Positions 18,594 through 26,554 of a DNA stretch of 64,000 nucleotides are shown piece after piece. The notes under the pieces were generated by a model. That model was given only the letters and a program-made list of their open reading frames with translations, did not search any database and was not told the DNA's origin. Source of the DNA: Hymenobacter actinosclerus (GTDB taxonomy: Bacteria > Bacteroidota > Bacteroidia > Cytophagales > Hymenobacteraceae); the NCBI RefSeq assembly GCF_900111515.1, contig NZ_FOHS01000001.1:875419-939418 (forward strand), given 5' to 3'. Numbering within the stretch: the first letter of the stretch is position 1; each line of letters starts with the position of its first letter. Both the position numbers and the translations under genes were made by a program.

Positions 18594-18725
18594 GGGTGGA
18601 GGTTGGTGGGTATGGAGGTAAGGAGGTGAGGGGGTAAAAGGTTTACTATCCTTCGCTCCGCAGACGCCGAATAAAGGATAACAAGGAATTTGCCTCCTCC
18701 CCTCAGCGCCCCATCGCCCCAAAAA

Positions 18726-19445
18726 TCACCCCTTCGCCAACTGGCCCGAAACCACGTTCTCGTTCACTTCATCCGACTCCACCAGGCCGTCGCGCAGGCG
18801 CACGATGCGATGGGCGTGCATGGCAATATCCTCTTCGTGGGTTACCATGATGATGGTGTTGCCGCGGGCATACAGGGCCTCGAACAGCTCCATGATTTCG
18901 TGGCTGGTGCGGGTATCGAGGGCGCCGGTGGGTTCGTCGGCCAGAATGATGCTGGGGTTGTTGACCAGGGCGCGGGCAATGGCTACGCGCTGGCGCTGAC
19001 CACCCGAAAGCTCGTTGGGCTTGTGCATGGCCCGCTCGGCCAGGCCCACGCTGCGCAGCGCCTCGCGGGCCATTTCGTGCCGCTCGCTCTTGCCGTAGCC
19101 GGCATAAATGAGGGGCAGAGCCACGTTATCGAGGGAGGTGGCGCGAGGCAGCAGGTTGAAGCTCTGGAACACGAAGCCGATTTCGCGGTTGCGCACGTCG
19201 GCCAGCTGGTTGTCGCTCATGTTGCTCACGTCGTGGCCGTTGAGCACGTAGCTGCCGCCCGAGGGCGTGTCGAGGCAGCCGATAATGTTCATGAGCGTAG
19301 ACTTGCCCGAGCCCGAGGGGCCCATGAAGGCCACGTACTCGCCCCGCTGAATGGTGATGGAAACCGATTGCAGAGCGTGGATTTCCTCGGCCCCCATGCG
19401 GTACATCTTGGAAATATCGTCGGTCTGGATAATGGGAGGCTGCAT
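18726..19445 (-). CDS. ABC transporter ATP-binding protein, LolD/MacB type
   Basis: 239 residues. Walker [11 protein letters not shown] (41-50), Q-loop [10 protein letters not shown] (91-100), signature [17 protein letters not shown] (144-160) and Walker [13 protein letters not shown] (166-177) are intact. The short C-terminus and the GALD after Walker B place it in the LolD/MacB/FtsE group, which drives lipoprotein release, macrolide export or similar mechanotransmission. No MacB/LolC-like permease is adjacent. The upstream gene, ending 18 bases before its start, encodes a large membrane protein with TPR repeats, an unusual partner. Confidence 0.9.
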   Translation of the reverse strand: MQPPIIQTDDISKMYRMGAEEIHALQSVSITIQRGEYVAFMGPSGSGKSTLMNIIGCLDTPSGGSYVLNGHDVSNMSDNQLADVRNREIGFVFQSFNLLPRATSLDNVALPLIYAGYGKSERHEMAREALRSVGLAERAMHKPNELSGGQRQRVAIARALVNNPSIILADEPTGALDTRTSHEIMELFEALYARGNTIIMVTHEEDIAMHAHRIVRLRDGLVESDEVNENVVSGQLAKG

Positions 19446-19463
19446 AGAACGAGGGGCTACAGG

Positions 19464-22400
19464 TTAGTTCCAGGAGGCCTTACGGGCCGCCAGGGCCGCG
19501 TCGTACTCCTTGCGAAAGGTACCATAATCCGCTGCCGAAAGCAACGTGCCGAGGCGGTAGAGCGGCGCCTGGGCGTATTCCACCAGGCCCACCGGTACGG
19601 CCGCCAGCACGTAGGCCTTCAGCAGCGGCACCGATTGGGGGTTGTACTCGACGCCGCGCAGCAGCACGTCGTAGGCCGCCGGAAACTCTTCGCGCCGGGC
19701 ATGGAAGGCCGCGGCGGCTACCAGGCCGTTTTCGACGAACGGGGCCTGCTGCACCAGTTGGGCGTAGAGGCGGCCGGCTTCGGCGGGCTGCTTAGCGGCC
19801 TCGGCCAGCGCTGCCCGGAAGTACAGCCGCTGGTAGGTGTCGAAGCCGGTAAAAGTGCCCTTCTGCACCAACTCGCGCAGCTGGGGCCACTGCCGGCCGC
19901 GTGCGTATAGCTCGCCCCGCAGCACGTTCCAGGCCGAAGCCCCCGCCGCCCCAACGGGTGGCGCCACGCGGGTCAGCGCCGCTCGCACGGCATCCAGCTG
20001 GCCGGCCTCCAGGGCGCGGGGCAGCTGGGCCAGCAAGGCAGTGGCTTGCAGCGGCGCAGCCGTTACAGAAACGGCCGCCGGCAGCAGGTCTGATGCCGGC
20101 AGCTCGTCGCCGCGCAGCACCAGGTACTGCGTTTTTACCGAGTCCGGGGCCTGAGCGTAGGTGGTGCGCAGCTCGGGCTGCAGCGCGGCCTGCAGCAGCC
20201 GAGCGGCCGCCCCGGCCGGCCCCCGGCCCACCACTTGCCGGGCCGAATCGGGCTGGCCGCTCAGCGCCAGGGCATAGGAAAGGGGGAGTACAGCCGAGGA
20301 GGCACCATTTTCGCGGGCCTCCTGGAGGCGGGCGGCGGCGGGAGCGGGCAGGCCCTGGTCGAGCAGCCACAGGCCCTGCAACTGCTGGTAGTAGGCCGCG
20401 CCCGCCCCCGAGCCGCTGGCCAACGGCAACAGGGCCTGCTGGGCGGCCACGGGCCGGCCGCCGTAGTGCTGAGTGAAGGCCCGCAGCAGCGTCAGCTGGT
20501 CGAGGAAGGGGGCGTTGGCGGGGTTGGCAGCCAGGGCGGGCAGCAGCGCCAGCAGCATGGTGTCGTGGCGGGCGGCGCGGCTCAGGGCATTGTGGTAAAG
20601 CCGGGCAAAGCGGGCATCATCGAGCGACTGGGTGGTATCGGGCAGCGGCATGGCGGCCGGCGCGTGGCCCGTGAGCTGGGCCAGCAGCAGGGCGTTGGCC
20701 TGGAAAGCAGGGGCATCGGCCGGGGCGTCTTTGGCCAGTTCGGCGGCTCCGGCCCAGTCCTGCTGCCGGATGCGGTAGGCCAGTTCGTTGGCGGCCAGCA
20801 TGGGGTTGTTGGGCTCGGCAGCAGCGGCGCGGGCACGGTAACGGGCCACCGAGTCGGTGAGGGTGGAGCGGGAGTAGAGCTGGGCCAGGTCGGCGTTGAG
20901 GGCGGCGTTGGCCGGGTTGGCTTTCAGGCCATCCTGCAGAACGGCCAGGCGGTCGAAAAAGTCCTGGGACTCGTTGTAGAGGGCGGCCAGGCGCAGCGAA
21001 ATGCGGGGCGAAGGCCGCCGCTCCAGCGCCCGGCGCAGAATGTTGATTTCGTTCTGGCGCTGCAGCCGGAAGCGGTAAAGCGCCGCCCGGCCCAGGCTGG
21101 CCTTGTGGTTGTGCTGGTCGAGCACGTCGCTTTCGGCGTAGTAGCGCTCGGCCAGCAGGGCCCGCGACATATCGTCGGGCGTCAGCTCGCTTTCCAGCCG
21201 GGCCAAATCACCCAGGTTATTGAAGGAGCCGGCCTGCACCTGGTCGAGCACGAAGAAATTGTTGCGCATGCTCACGCCCACCACGGCCACAATGCCCAGC
21301 GCATACATGGCGTAGAACGGAAACCGCCGGGGCTGAAACACCACCCGGTGCACGGCCTTCTTCTGGCGTAGCAGCGGCCCGAAATTCAGCAGCACATAAA
21401 CCAGAAACGCTCCGCCCACGCCCAGCAGGGCCAGCGCCGTAAAGTCGCGGCCGGCCTGCAGCAGCGGGTCGTTGGCGGTGGCCAGGGCGTAACCGAGCGT
21501 ACCGGTGGCCAGCAGCGTGAGCACCAGCAGCAGCGTGGCGGCCGCGCCCGGCGGCACCCCATCGGGCAGCGCCGCGGCCCGGCGCTCCTGGCCCAGCCAG
21601 GCCACTACCACCGCCGGCAGCAGCAGCAGGTAGGGGTCGAGGTAAAGGCCGGGCAGCACCAGCAGCTGGTTTTGGTTGAGATAGTAAAGCAGCAGGGCGC
21701 CCAAGTACAGGAGGCTGGCCAGCAGGAAGGGCCACAAGCCGTAGCGGCCGGCGGGCGTATCGGCCTGGGTGTTCAGCCACAGCAAGCCGTGTACGTTCTC
21801 GAAGGCCACCCACAGCACCAGCAGGGCAAATGCCACCGCGCCGGCCGTGGTGAAGTAGGCGCTCAGGTGCAGGGCCGTGTAGTCGGCCGGGTTGGGGTTG
21901 CGCAGAAACAGCAGCAGCCCCAGCCCCGTTACCAGCGCGGCAAAAGTGCCCAGCCGGGTGGTAAACGGTACCTCGGGCCGGAAAGCGTGGAAGTAGTAGG
22001 CCGGACCCACCAGCAGCGCCAGGCTCAGCAGCAGCACATACTGCCGGCCAACCACAAAGACGCCCAGCAAATCGGCATTGAGCGACATGAGCAGGAAGAT
22101 GACCAGCGCCATGGCTGCCACAAAATACAGCCGGCTCAGGGGGCTGACGGCCGCCAGAAAGTAGGCCAGCGCCACGCCCAGCAGCGCCACCAGCCCCAGC
22201 GCCGCCCCGGGCCGCAGAAACGGGCCGGCCACGTCGTAGGTCTGGGTAACGAGGTAGCCGTTGGCCTGCACTGGCAGCCGCGCCAGCCCCACGGCCACCT
22301 CGGCCACGGTCGTGGGCACGGGCGTCAGCTGGGCCACGGGCCGCAGGGGCAGCACCGCATCGGTGGCCGTGAAGTAGTGCCAGCCGGCCAGCCCCACGGC

Positions 22401-22484
22401 CAGCGCGGCGCACAGAGCCAGCAGGAGCAATGGCCAGGGCCAGCGGCGGGTGGTAGGGGAGGCAGGAGAAACGGGCGAAGTCAA
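19464..22484 (-). CDS. Large membrane protein with C-terminal TPR repeats
   Basis: 1006 residues. One N-terminal helix (about 14-36) is followed by a periplasmic stretch and then about ten more transmembrane helices to about residue 410 (LGLVALLGVALAYFLAA, LYFVAAMALVIFLLMSL, VLLLSLALLVGPAYYF and others). The remaining 600 residues are Ala/Leu-rich helical repeats of TPR character (NILRRALERRPSPRISLRLA, DGLKANPANAALNADLAQLY, LAEAAKQPAEAGRLYAQLV). I do not recognise a named family. It is followed closely by an ABC ATPase gene. A role in envelope assembly or transport scaffolding is only a guess. Confidence 0.7.
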   Translation of the reverse strand: MTSPVSPASPTTRRWPWPLLLLALCAALAVGLAGWHYFTATDAVLPLRPVAQLTPVPTTVAEVAVGLARLPVQANGYLVTQTYDVAGPFLRPGAALGLVALLGVALAYFLAAVSPLSRLYFVAAMALVIFLLMSLNADLLGVFVVGRQYVLLLSLALLVGPAYYFHAFRPEVPFTTRLGTFAALVTGLGLLLFLRNPNPADYTALHLSAYFTTAGAVAFALLVLWVAFENVHGLLWLNTQADTPAGRYGLWPFLLASLLYLGALLLYYLNQNQLLVLPGLYLDPYLLLLPAVVVAWLGQERRAAALPDGVPPGAAATLLLVLTLLATGTLGYALATANDPLLQAGRDFTALALLGVGGAFLVYVLLNFGPLLRQKKAVHRVVFQPRRFPFYAMYALGIVAVVGVSMRNNFFVLDQVQAGSFNNLGDLARLESELTPDDMSRALLAERYYAESDVLDQHNHKASLGRAALYRFRLQRQNEINILRRALERRPSPRISLRLAALYNESQDFFDRLAVLQDGLKANPANAALNADLAQLYSRSTLTDSVARYRARAAAAEPNNPMLAANELAYRIRQQDWAGAAELAKDAPADAPAFQANALLLAQLTGHAPAAMPLPDTTQSLDDARFARLYHNALSRAARHDTMLLALLPALAANPANAPFLDQLTLLRAFTQHYGGRPVAAQQALLPLASGSGAGAAYYQQLQGLWLLDQGLPAPAAARLQEARENGASSAVLPLSYALALSGQPDSARQVVGRGPAGAAARLLQAALQPELRTTYAQAPDSVKTQYLVLRGDELPASDLLPAAVSVTAAPLQATALLAQLPRALEAGQLDAVRAALTRVAPPVGAAGASAWNVLRGELYARGRQWPQLRELVQKGTFTGFDTYQRLYFRAALAEAAKQPAEAGRLYAQLVQQAPFVENGLVAAAAFHARREEFPAAYDVLLRGVEYNPQSVPLLKAYVLAAVPVGLVEYAQAPLYRLGTLLSAADYGTFRKEYDAALAARKASWN

Positions 22485-22512
22485 GCGGGGCGGGGGAGTG
22501 AATGAAGTTTTG

Positions 22513-22614
22513 AAACGTCATGCAGAGCGAAGCGAAGCATCTCGCGTGCTGACGTTGCGGTTACGTTGGCAACGTCAGCGCGCGAGATGCTTCGCTTCGC
22601 TCTGCATGACGTTT
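22513..22614. repeat. Hairpin of paired REP-like units (46-bp arms)
   Basis: Arms 22513-22558 and 22569-22614 are inverted copies with one mismatch and a 10-base loop. Each contains the word GCAGAGCGAAGCGAAGCATC, in the style of REP sequences scattered in Cytophagales genomes. Seven Ts follow on the plus strand. It lies between gatC and the TPR gene, both on the minus strand. Confidence 0.9.
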
Positions 22615-22640
22615 TTTTAGCTAACAGCTAACAGTGGCTT

Positions 22641-22928
22641 CTACTCCAGCACCTTCGGCACCCGGAAATAGTCGGAATCCTTGCGTGGGGCGTTGCTCAG
22701 GCCGGCCGCGTGGCTGACCGTGTTGTGGGCCTCATCGGGGCGCAGCACGTTGATTTCCTGGCTCAGGTGCACCAGCGGCTCCACATCGGTCGTATCGAGC
22801 TGGCGGAGCTGGTCCACCCAGTCGAGGATTTTGTTCAGGTCGCCGAGCACCTGCTGCTCGTTGGCGGGGTCGAATTCGAGGCGGGCCAGGTGGGCCAGGC
22901 CGCGCAGAGTAGCCAGGTCGGTGCTCAT
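22641..22928 (-). CDS. gatC: Glutamyl/aspartyl-tRNA amidotransferase subunit C
   Basis: 95 residues from the ATG of MSTDLATLRGLAHLARLEF; an ATG 15 codons upstream is less likely given family length. GatC stabilises the GatA-GatB complex that amidates Glu-tRNA(Gln) and Asp-tRNA(Asn). The conserved ILDWVDQLRQLDTTDVEPLVH and LRPDEAH blocks are present. gatA and gatB are not adjacent, which is common in Bacteroidota. A near -7 box (TATCTTG on the minus strand) lies at 22971-22977. Confidence 0.92.
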   Translation of the reverse strand: MSTDLATLRGLAHLARLEFDPANEQQVLGDLNKILDWVDQLRQLDTTDVEPLVHLSQEINVLRPDEAHNTVSHAAGLSNAPRKDSDYFRVPKVLE

Positions 22929-23003
22929 GGGAGCGGGGAGTTCAGAGGTGAAAAAAGCAGTTGATAGCCGCAAGATACGGCCCCCCGGCCGGTTGCGCCC
23001 GGC

Positions 23004-23843
23004 CTACCCCACCGGCTCGGGCCGGGTTGCCGGTACGGTGGGTTGCCCCAGCGGGGCCGCCACCGGCCGCCGCCAGCTGCCGGGGCCCGGTACGCCGCCG
23101 GCTTCGGGCCGCAGGCCGCTGGCAATCACGTCGAACACGCGCTGCTGCAGGGCCGGCGCATCGGCGGCCGTGAGGCCCGTAGTGCTGATGGGGGCGTGCA
23201 CGATGATGGCCAGCCGGGCCCAGCGCACCCGCAAGCCGCCCACATCGGGCAGAAAGTGATGGTTGAGCGGCATGGTGATGGGCACGATGGGCACGCCCGC
23301 GGCAATGGCCAGCTGGAAGGCACCCTCCTTGAACGGCTCCAGCTGCTGGCCGGGATGGGCCGAAATCTGCCCTTCCGGAAAGATGATAACCGAGCGGCCG
23401 GCGGCCAGCTCCTGCCGGGCCCGCACCATCGAGCGGCCCCGGCTCACGGCACTGTTGCGGTCGACGGTAATGTAGGTGCGGCCGAAAATAGGGCCCCAGA
23501 GCGGAATTTTGGCCAGGGAGCTTTTGCCCAGCACGTTGGGCCCGCCGGGCAGGGTGCGAAACAGCAGCGGAATATCAATCAGGGAGCTATGGTTGGCCAG
23601 ATACAGGCAGGGCTGGCCAGGGGGCACCGTTTCGGCGGCCCGCACGGTTTCCACCGGCACCCCCCACAGTAGAATAAAAAACCGCGACCAGGCTTTGTTA
23701 AGGCTGCGCAGGTAGGGCCGGCCGGCCGGCCAGCGGCTCAGGGCCCACTGCAGCGGGTACGTAACCACGAAGGGCGCCGCAAACCAGAACGTAGCCCAGC
23801 TGGTATAAAGGCGCTGACCGATATAACGAAGCAAGTGCATCAT
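23004..23843 (-). CDS. plsC: 1-acyl-sn-glycerol-3-phosphate acyltransferase
   Basis: 279 residues. The acyltransferase motifs are NHSSLID (His85 to Asp90, the HX4D catalytic motif), a GRTYITVDR-type substrate motif near 121 and FPEGQIS (about 155-161, equivalent to FPEGTRS). One N-terminal amphipathic or membrane helix (about 15-35) fits a membrane-bound enzyme of phosphatidic acid synthesis. The C-terminus is Pro/Gly-rich and variable. A perfect minus-strand -7 box (TAATTTTG, 23849-23856) lies only about 5 bases before the ATG, so the transcript may be nearly leaderless or start at the second Met. Confidence 0.9.
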   Translation of the reverse strand: MMHLLRYIGQRLYTSWATFWFAAPFVVTYPLQWALSRWPAGRPYLRSLNKAWSRFFILLWGVPVETVRAAETVPPGQPCLYLANHSSLIDIPLLFRTLPGGPNVLGKSSLAKIPLWGPIFGRTYITVDRNSAVSRGRSMVRARQELAAGRSVIIFPEGQISAHPGQQLEPFKEGAFQLAIAAGVPIVPITMPLNHHFLPDVGGLRVRWARLAIIVHAPISTTGLTAADAPALQQRVFDVIASGLRPEAGGVPGPGSWRRPVAAPLGQPTVPATRPEPVG

Positions 23844-23902
23844 GGCCGCAAAATTACGCCGTAAAAATGAGCAGCGGATTAAGCGAGGAATCCCAGGGCG
23901 GC

Positions 23903-24472
23903 CTACACGCCCAGCAGGCGCCCCGCTTTGAGCAGGCCGGCTACGCTCACGGCGTCGGTGATGCGGCCGTCCATTACGAGTTGCACGGCGTCGGCCAGCG
24001 GGAGCTTCCAGAGGCGCAGGTCCTCGGTTTCTTCGGGCTCCGTTTCGCCCTGCTCCAGCTCCTGGGCCAGAAACACGAAGCCTTCCTCATCGGTCACCGA
24101 GTTGGAGGTGTGCAGGCGCATGATGTTGGTCCAGCGGCGGGCGAGCAGGCCGGTTTCCTCGCGCAGCTCGCGCTGGGCCGATTCGAGCACGTCGAGCTCG
24201 ACCGGGCCGCCGCCCATCGGAATTTCCCAGCTGTACTCGCTTAAGGGGTAGCGGTACTGGCCCACCAGCCAAGTGTTGCCCTCAGCATCGACCGGCACAA
24301 TGCCCAGGGCCTTGTTTTTCATCGTGACCACGCCGTAGATGCCGGGCGTGCCGGCGGGCGTAGTCACCTGGTCTTCGCGCACCCGAATCCAGGGGTTCTG
24401 GTACTTGATTTCGGAGGCCTGCACCTGCCAGGGGTTGTGGGTTTCGTCGAAATCGGTGGCAGCGTCGGCCAT
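23903..24472 (-). CDS. Nudix hydrolase, ADP-ribose pyrophosphatase type
   Basis: 189 residues from the ATG of MADAATDFDETHNPW. The core of the Nudix box, RELREETGLL, is preceded by EIPMGGGPVELDVLESAQ. The spacing between the box Gly/Glu and REL is one residue longer than the textbook consensus. YGVVTMKNKALGIVPVD and WLVGQYRYPLSEYSWEIP are typical of the ADP-sugar group, which cleaves ADP-ribose to AMP and ribose 5-phosphate. It stands alone with its own -7 box (24507-24514). Confidence 0.88.
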   Translation of the reverse strand: MADAATDFDETHNPWQVQASEIKYQNPWIRVREDQVTTPAGTPGIYGVVTMKNKALGIVPVDAEGNTWLVGQYRYPLSEYSWEIPMGGGPVELDVLESAQRELREETGLLARRWTNIMRLHTSNSVTDEEGFVFLAQELEQGETEPEETEDLRLWKLPLADAVQLVMDGRITDAVSVAGLLKAGRLLGV

Positions 24473-24506
24473 AGGAGGGGGGAGTGAGCTGGAAGCAGAA
24501 AGGGGG

Positions 24507-24514
24507 CAAAGATA
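24507..24514 (-). promoter_or_regulatory. -7 promoter element (TATCTTTG) of the Nudix gene
   Basis: CAAAGATA on the plus strand is a perfect TAnnTTTG on the minus strand, 35 bases before the ATG. Confidence 0.5.
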
Positions 24515-24627
24515 CGACGAAGGCAAAACCGCCGGCCCCGGCAAAACCTTCGCCGGGTAAAAGCGCGCATTGAGCGGGTGAAACTTTCTGTTGGGCCAAA
24601 AAATCCACTTGCCCCACCTGGTTCGTA

Positions 24628-24635
24628 TACTTTTG
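24628..24635 (+). promoter_or_regulatory. -7 promoter element (TACTTTTG) of a candidate small RNA
   Basis: A perfect TAnnTTTG. CTTG lies 16 bases upstream at 24608-24611, somewhat closer than the usual 19-21. No ORF starts just downstream; instead a structured region ending in a terminator follows. Confidence 0.5.
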
Positions 24636-24636
24636 A

Positions 24637-24789
24637 CCTACTAATTATTCAGCGCTGGTAAGGTTTATGGAAAGGAAGGCTCTTACCGCGTAGTATTGGC
24701 ATCATGGCAGCAATTAGTAGGGTGGATGAATTAACAAGCTGCCAGCCAGTATGACCGAAAAGGCCGCTACCCAGGGTAGCGGCTTTTTT
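24637..24789 (+). ncRNA. Candidate structured small RNA, about 150 nt
   Basis: The predicted 5' end CCTACTAATT (24637-24646) pairs perfectly with AATTAGTAGG (24712-24721). Inside that stem, CGC-T-GGTAAG and CTTACCGCG pair around a GGAAAGGAAG loop, with one bulged T. An alternative stem TGGCAGC / GCTGCCA extends beyond the closing stem. The region begins just after a perfect -7 box and ends in a strong Rho-independent terminator. No convincing ORF fills it. It does not carry the SRP, tmRNA, RNase P or obvious riboswitch signatures I know. The 6S-like roles cannot be tested by eye. Confidence 0.5.
24758..24789 (+). terminator. Strong Rho-independent terminator
   Basis: GCCGCTACCC and GGGTAGCGGC form a 10-bp stem with a single-base spacer, flanked by AAAAG and TTTTTT. 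No protein gene lies just upstream on the plus strand, which is what points to a small RNA. Confidence 0.88.
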
Positions 24790-24931
24790 ATTGCCCGAAT
24801 TTTCCGCCCAAGTAGCGGCCGGGGCCGGGCCAGCCGGGCCGTGGGCTGGCCGCCGGGGCCAACCCCGCGCCAAAGCGGTGCGTAGTCTACTACTGCCGGC
24901 CGTCCACATTCCGCCCGGCACCTTTCTTACA

Positions 24932-25195
24932 ATGGCTAATCAACCCAACAAGCAGCCCGATAACAAGCAGAACGATAAGTCGCTCCAGGAAGGCGACCCG
25001 CTATTCAACCTCAAGCACGCCGAAGCCGAGTCGGCGCTGGCCGAGAAAAACGGCGGCCTGGGCCCCGTAACCAATGTGTACATGACGGAAGCCGAGGAAT
25101 CCGACATCGACAACGGCCCCCGCGACAGCCAGGGCACCCGCCGCGGCGAGCAGGACCCCGCCCGCGAAGGCTCCAACGCCGGCACCCACCAGTAG
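24932..25195 (+). CDS. Small hydrophilic protein, unknown
   Basis: 87 residues from the ATG of MANQPNKQPDNKQNDKS. It has no hydrophobic segment, is rich in Asn, Gln, Asp, Glu and Gly, and is predicted disordered at both ends (DNGPRDSQGTRRGEQDP). A Gly/Pro-containing middle (NGGLGPVTNVYMTEAEESD) may be conserved. I do not recognise the family. It is followed by a 27-bp hairpin that can act as terminator. Confidence 0.6.
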   Translation: MANQPNKQPDNKQNDKSLQEGDPLFNLKHAEAESALAEKNGGLGPVTNVYMTEAEESDIDNGPRDSQGTRRGEQDPAREGSNAGTHQ

Positions 25196-25258
25196 ATTTT
25201 TCGAACCCAGTTAGCACAACATTAGCGCTTAACGCCTGGCGTTCCGCCTGATGAAAGC

Positions 25259-25314
25259 AGGACCTTATTCTGCTATATGACCACCAAGGTGGCCGTATAG
25301 CAGAATAAGGTCCT
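25259..25314. repeat. Long hairpin with terminator-like tail (27-bp arms)
   Basis: Arms 25259-25285 and 25288-25314 pair along 27 positions with two non-Watson-Crick positions, and only 2 bases lie between them. TTTTCTTTG follows, so it can end transcription of the small hydrophilic protein gene. The arm word AGGACCTTATTCTGC is AT-richer than the surroundings. Confidence 0.85.
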
Positions 25315-25373
25315 TTTCTTTGCCAAGATAACGCGCCGACCAAGCGCCAACCTCTAAGCGCTAACTGCTGAAA

Positions 25374-25949
25374 ATGCTACTGGTTTCCTACACTGGCGAG
25401 CCGCTCGAAGCCGGACTCGACGAGGCCGGGCGGGGCTGCCTGGCCGGCCCCGTTTTTGCGGCCGCCGTGCTGCTGCCGCCCGATTTCCGGTCGGAGTTTC
25501 TCAACGACTCCAAGCAGCTCACGACCCGGCGGCGCGAGTTGGTGCGCACCGAAATATGCCGCGAAGCCGTGGCCTGGGCCGTGGCGGAGGCCTCGGTGGC
25601 CGAAATAACCAGCCTCAATATTGCCCAGGCCAGCTACCTGGCCATGCACCGCGCCGCCGACCAGCTCCGGCCCGCACCCACCCACCTGCTCGTCGATGGC
25701 AACCGGTTCCGGCCGCACGTCGCGCTGCCCCACACCTGCATCGTGGGCGGCGACGGCCTCTACCGCGCCATTGCGGCGGCCTCGGTGCTGGCCAAAACCT
25801 TCCGCGATGACCGGATGCGGGAGCTGGCGGCCGCTTACCCAGCCTACGGCTGGGAGCAGAACGCCGGCTACCCCACCGCCGCCCACCGCGCCGCCATTCG
25901 CGAGCACGGCCCCACCGAACACCACCGCATGGGGTTCCGGCTGCTGTAG
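25374..25949 (+). CDS. rnhB: Ribonuclease HII
   Basis: 191 residues. GLDEAGRGCLAGPV (Asp16, Glu17) opens the family signature; LLVDGNRFRP and KTFRDDRM carry the further catalytic Asp residues, and YGWEQNAGYPTAAH is the C-terminal block. It removes ribonucleotides and RNA primers from RNA-DNA hybrids. It is convergent with the response-regulator gene, with a hairpin between them. Confidence 0.95.
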   Translation: MLLVSYTGEPLEAGLDEAGRGCLAGPVFAAAVLLPPDFRSEFLNDSKQLTTRRRELVRTEICREAVAWAVAEASVAEITSLNIAQASYLAMHRAADQLRPAPTHLLVDGNRFRPHVALPHTCIVGGDGLYRAIAAASVLAKTFRDDRMRELAAAYPAYGWEQNAGYPTAAHRAAIREHGPTEHHRMGFRLL

Positions 25950-25995
25950 CGCTTTGCAGCGTATTATCCTGATTATGTTGCGCTTGGAACAAGGA

Positions 25996-26053
25996 CGAAG
26001 GACCTATCCGGAAGCTATTCCCTTTTGAGGTTAGCTTCTGGATAGGTCCTTCG
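25996..26053. repeat. Hairpin between convergent genes (22-bp arms)
   Basis: Arms 25996-26017 and 26032-26053 pair with a single G/T-type wobble. Weaker pairing extends outward (GAAC ... GTTC). It lies between rnhB (ends 25949) and the response regulator (ends 26083). Its core word AGGACCTATCC resembles the word in the hairpin at 25.26 kb. Confidence 0.8.
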
Positions 26054-26082
26054 CAAGTTCAGGATGACGGGCTTTTAAGCGC

Positions 26083-26526
26083 TTAGCTTTTCAACTTCAG
26101 CAAATCCAGAAACAGGCTGAAACCGTCGACCGTGGTGCCGCCTTCGCCAAAGGTATCGAAGCTCAGGGGCTTGATGATGTAGCCGCTCACGGCCAGCTGC
26201 TGGGCCTTGAGGCGGTCGGTTTCGAGGTCGGAGGTGGTGGTGATGAACACGTTCAGGTCCTGGAATTCGGGGTCGGCGCGCAGAATTTCGAGCAGCTCCA
26301 GGCCGTTCATGCGGGGCATGTTCAGGTCGAGCATCACCACGCTGGGGGCCGGAATGCGGGTCTGGCCGTTTTCGCCCTTGAGCAGGTCGAGGGCCTCGCG
26401 GCCGTTGCGGGCCACGTGCAACGGCACGTTCACGTTGTTTTTGCGCAACTCGCGCTGCACGTTCATGATGTCGAGCTGGTCGTCTTCGACAAGCAGAATG
26501 GTTGGTTGCGGGGAGGAGAGGGGCAT
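26083..26526 (-). CDS. Single-domain response regulator (Rcp1-like)
   Basis: 147 residues, receiver domain only. Acidic pocket EDD (14-16), phospho-acceptor Asp67 in MLDLNMPRMNG, conserved TTT (about 97-99) and Lys119 in YIIKPL are all present. There is no DNA-binding output, as in CheY or the Rcp1 regulators paired with phytochrome-type kinases. It starts 28 bases after the histidine kinase gene ends, so the kinase is the probable phosphate donor. Confidence 0.93.
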   Translation of the reverse strand: MPLSSPQPTILLVEDDQLDIMNVQRELRKNNVNVPLHVARNGREALDLLKGENGQTRIPAPSVVMLDLNMPRMNGLELLEILRADPEFQDLNVFITTTSDLETDRLKAQQLAVSGYIIKPLSFDTFGEGGTTVDGFSLFLDLLKLKS

Positions 26527-26554
26527 GGTGGGCAGAGCAGGTGAGGGCGGTGAG

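Noticed and set aside
18594..18725. Cobalamin riboswitch before the adenosyltransferase
   Set aside because: The 132-base gap is too short and lacks the conserved B12-box bases.
25190..25240. tRNA T-loop-like TCGAACCC at 25201
   Set aside because: No acceptor stem, anticodon arm or CCA-compatible end can be built around it.
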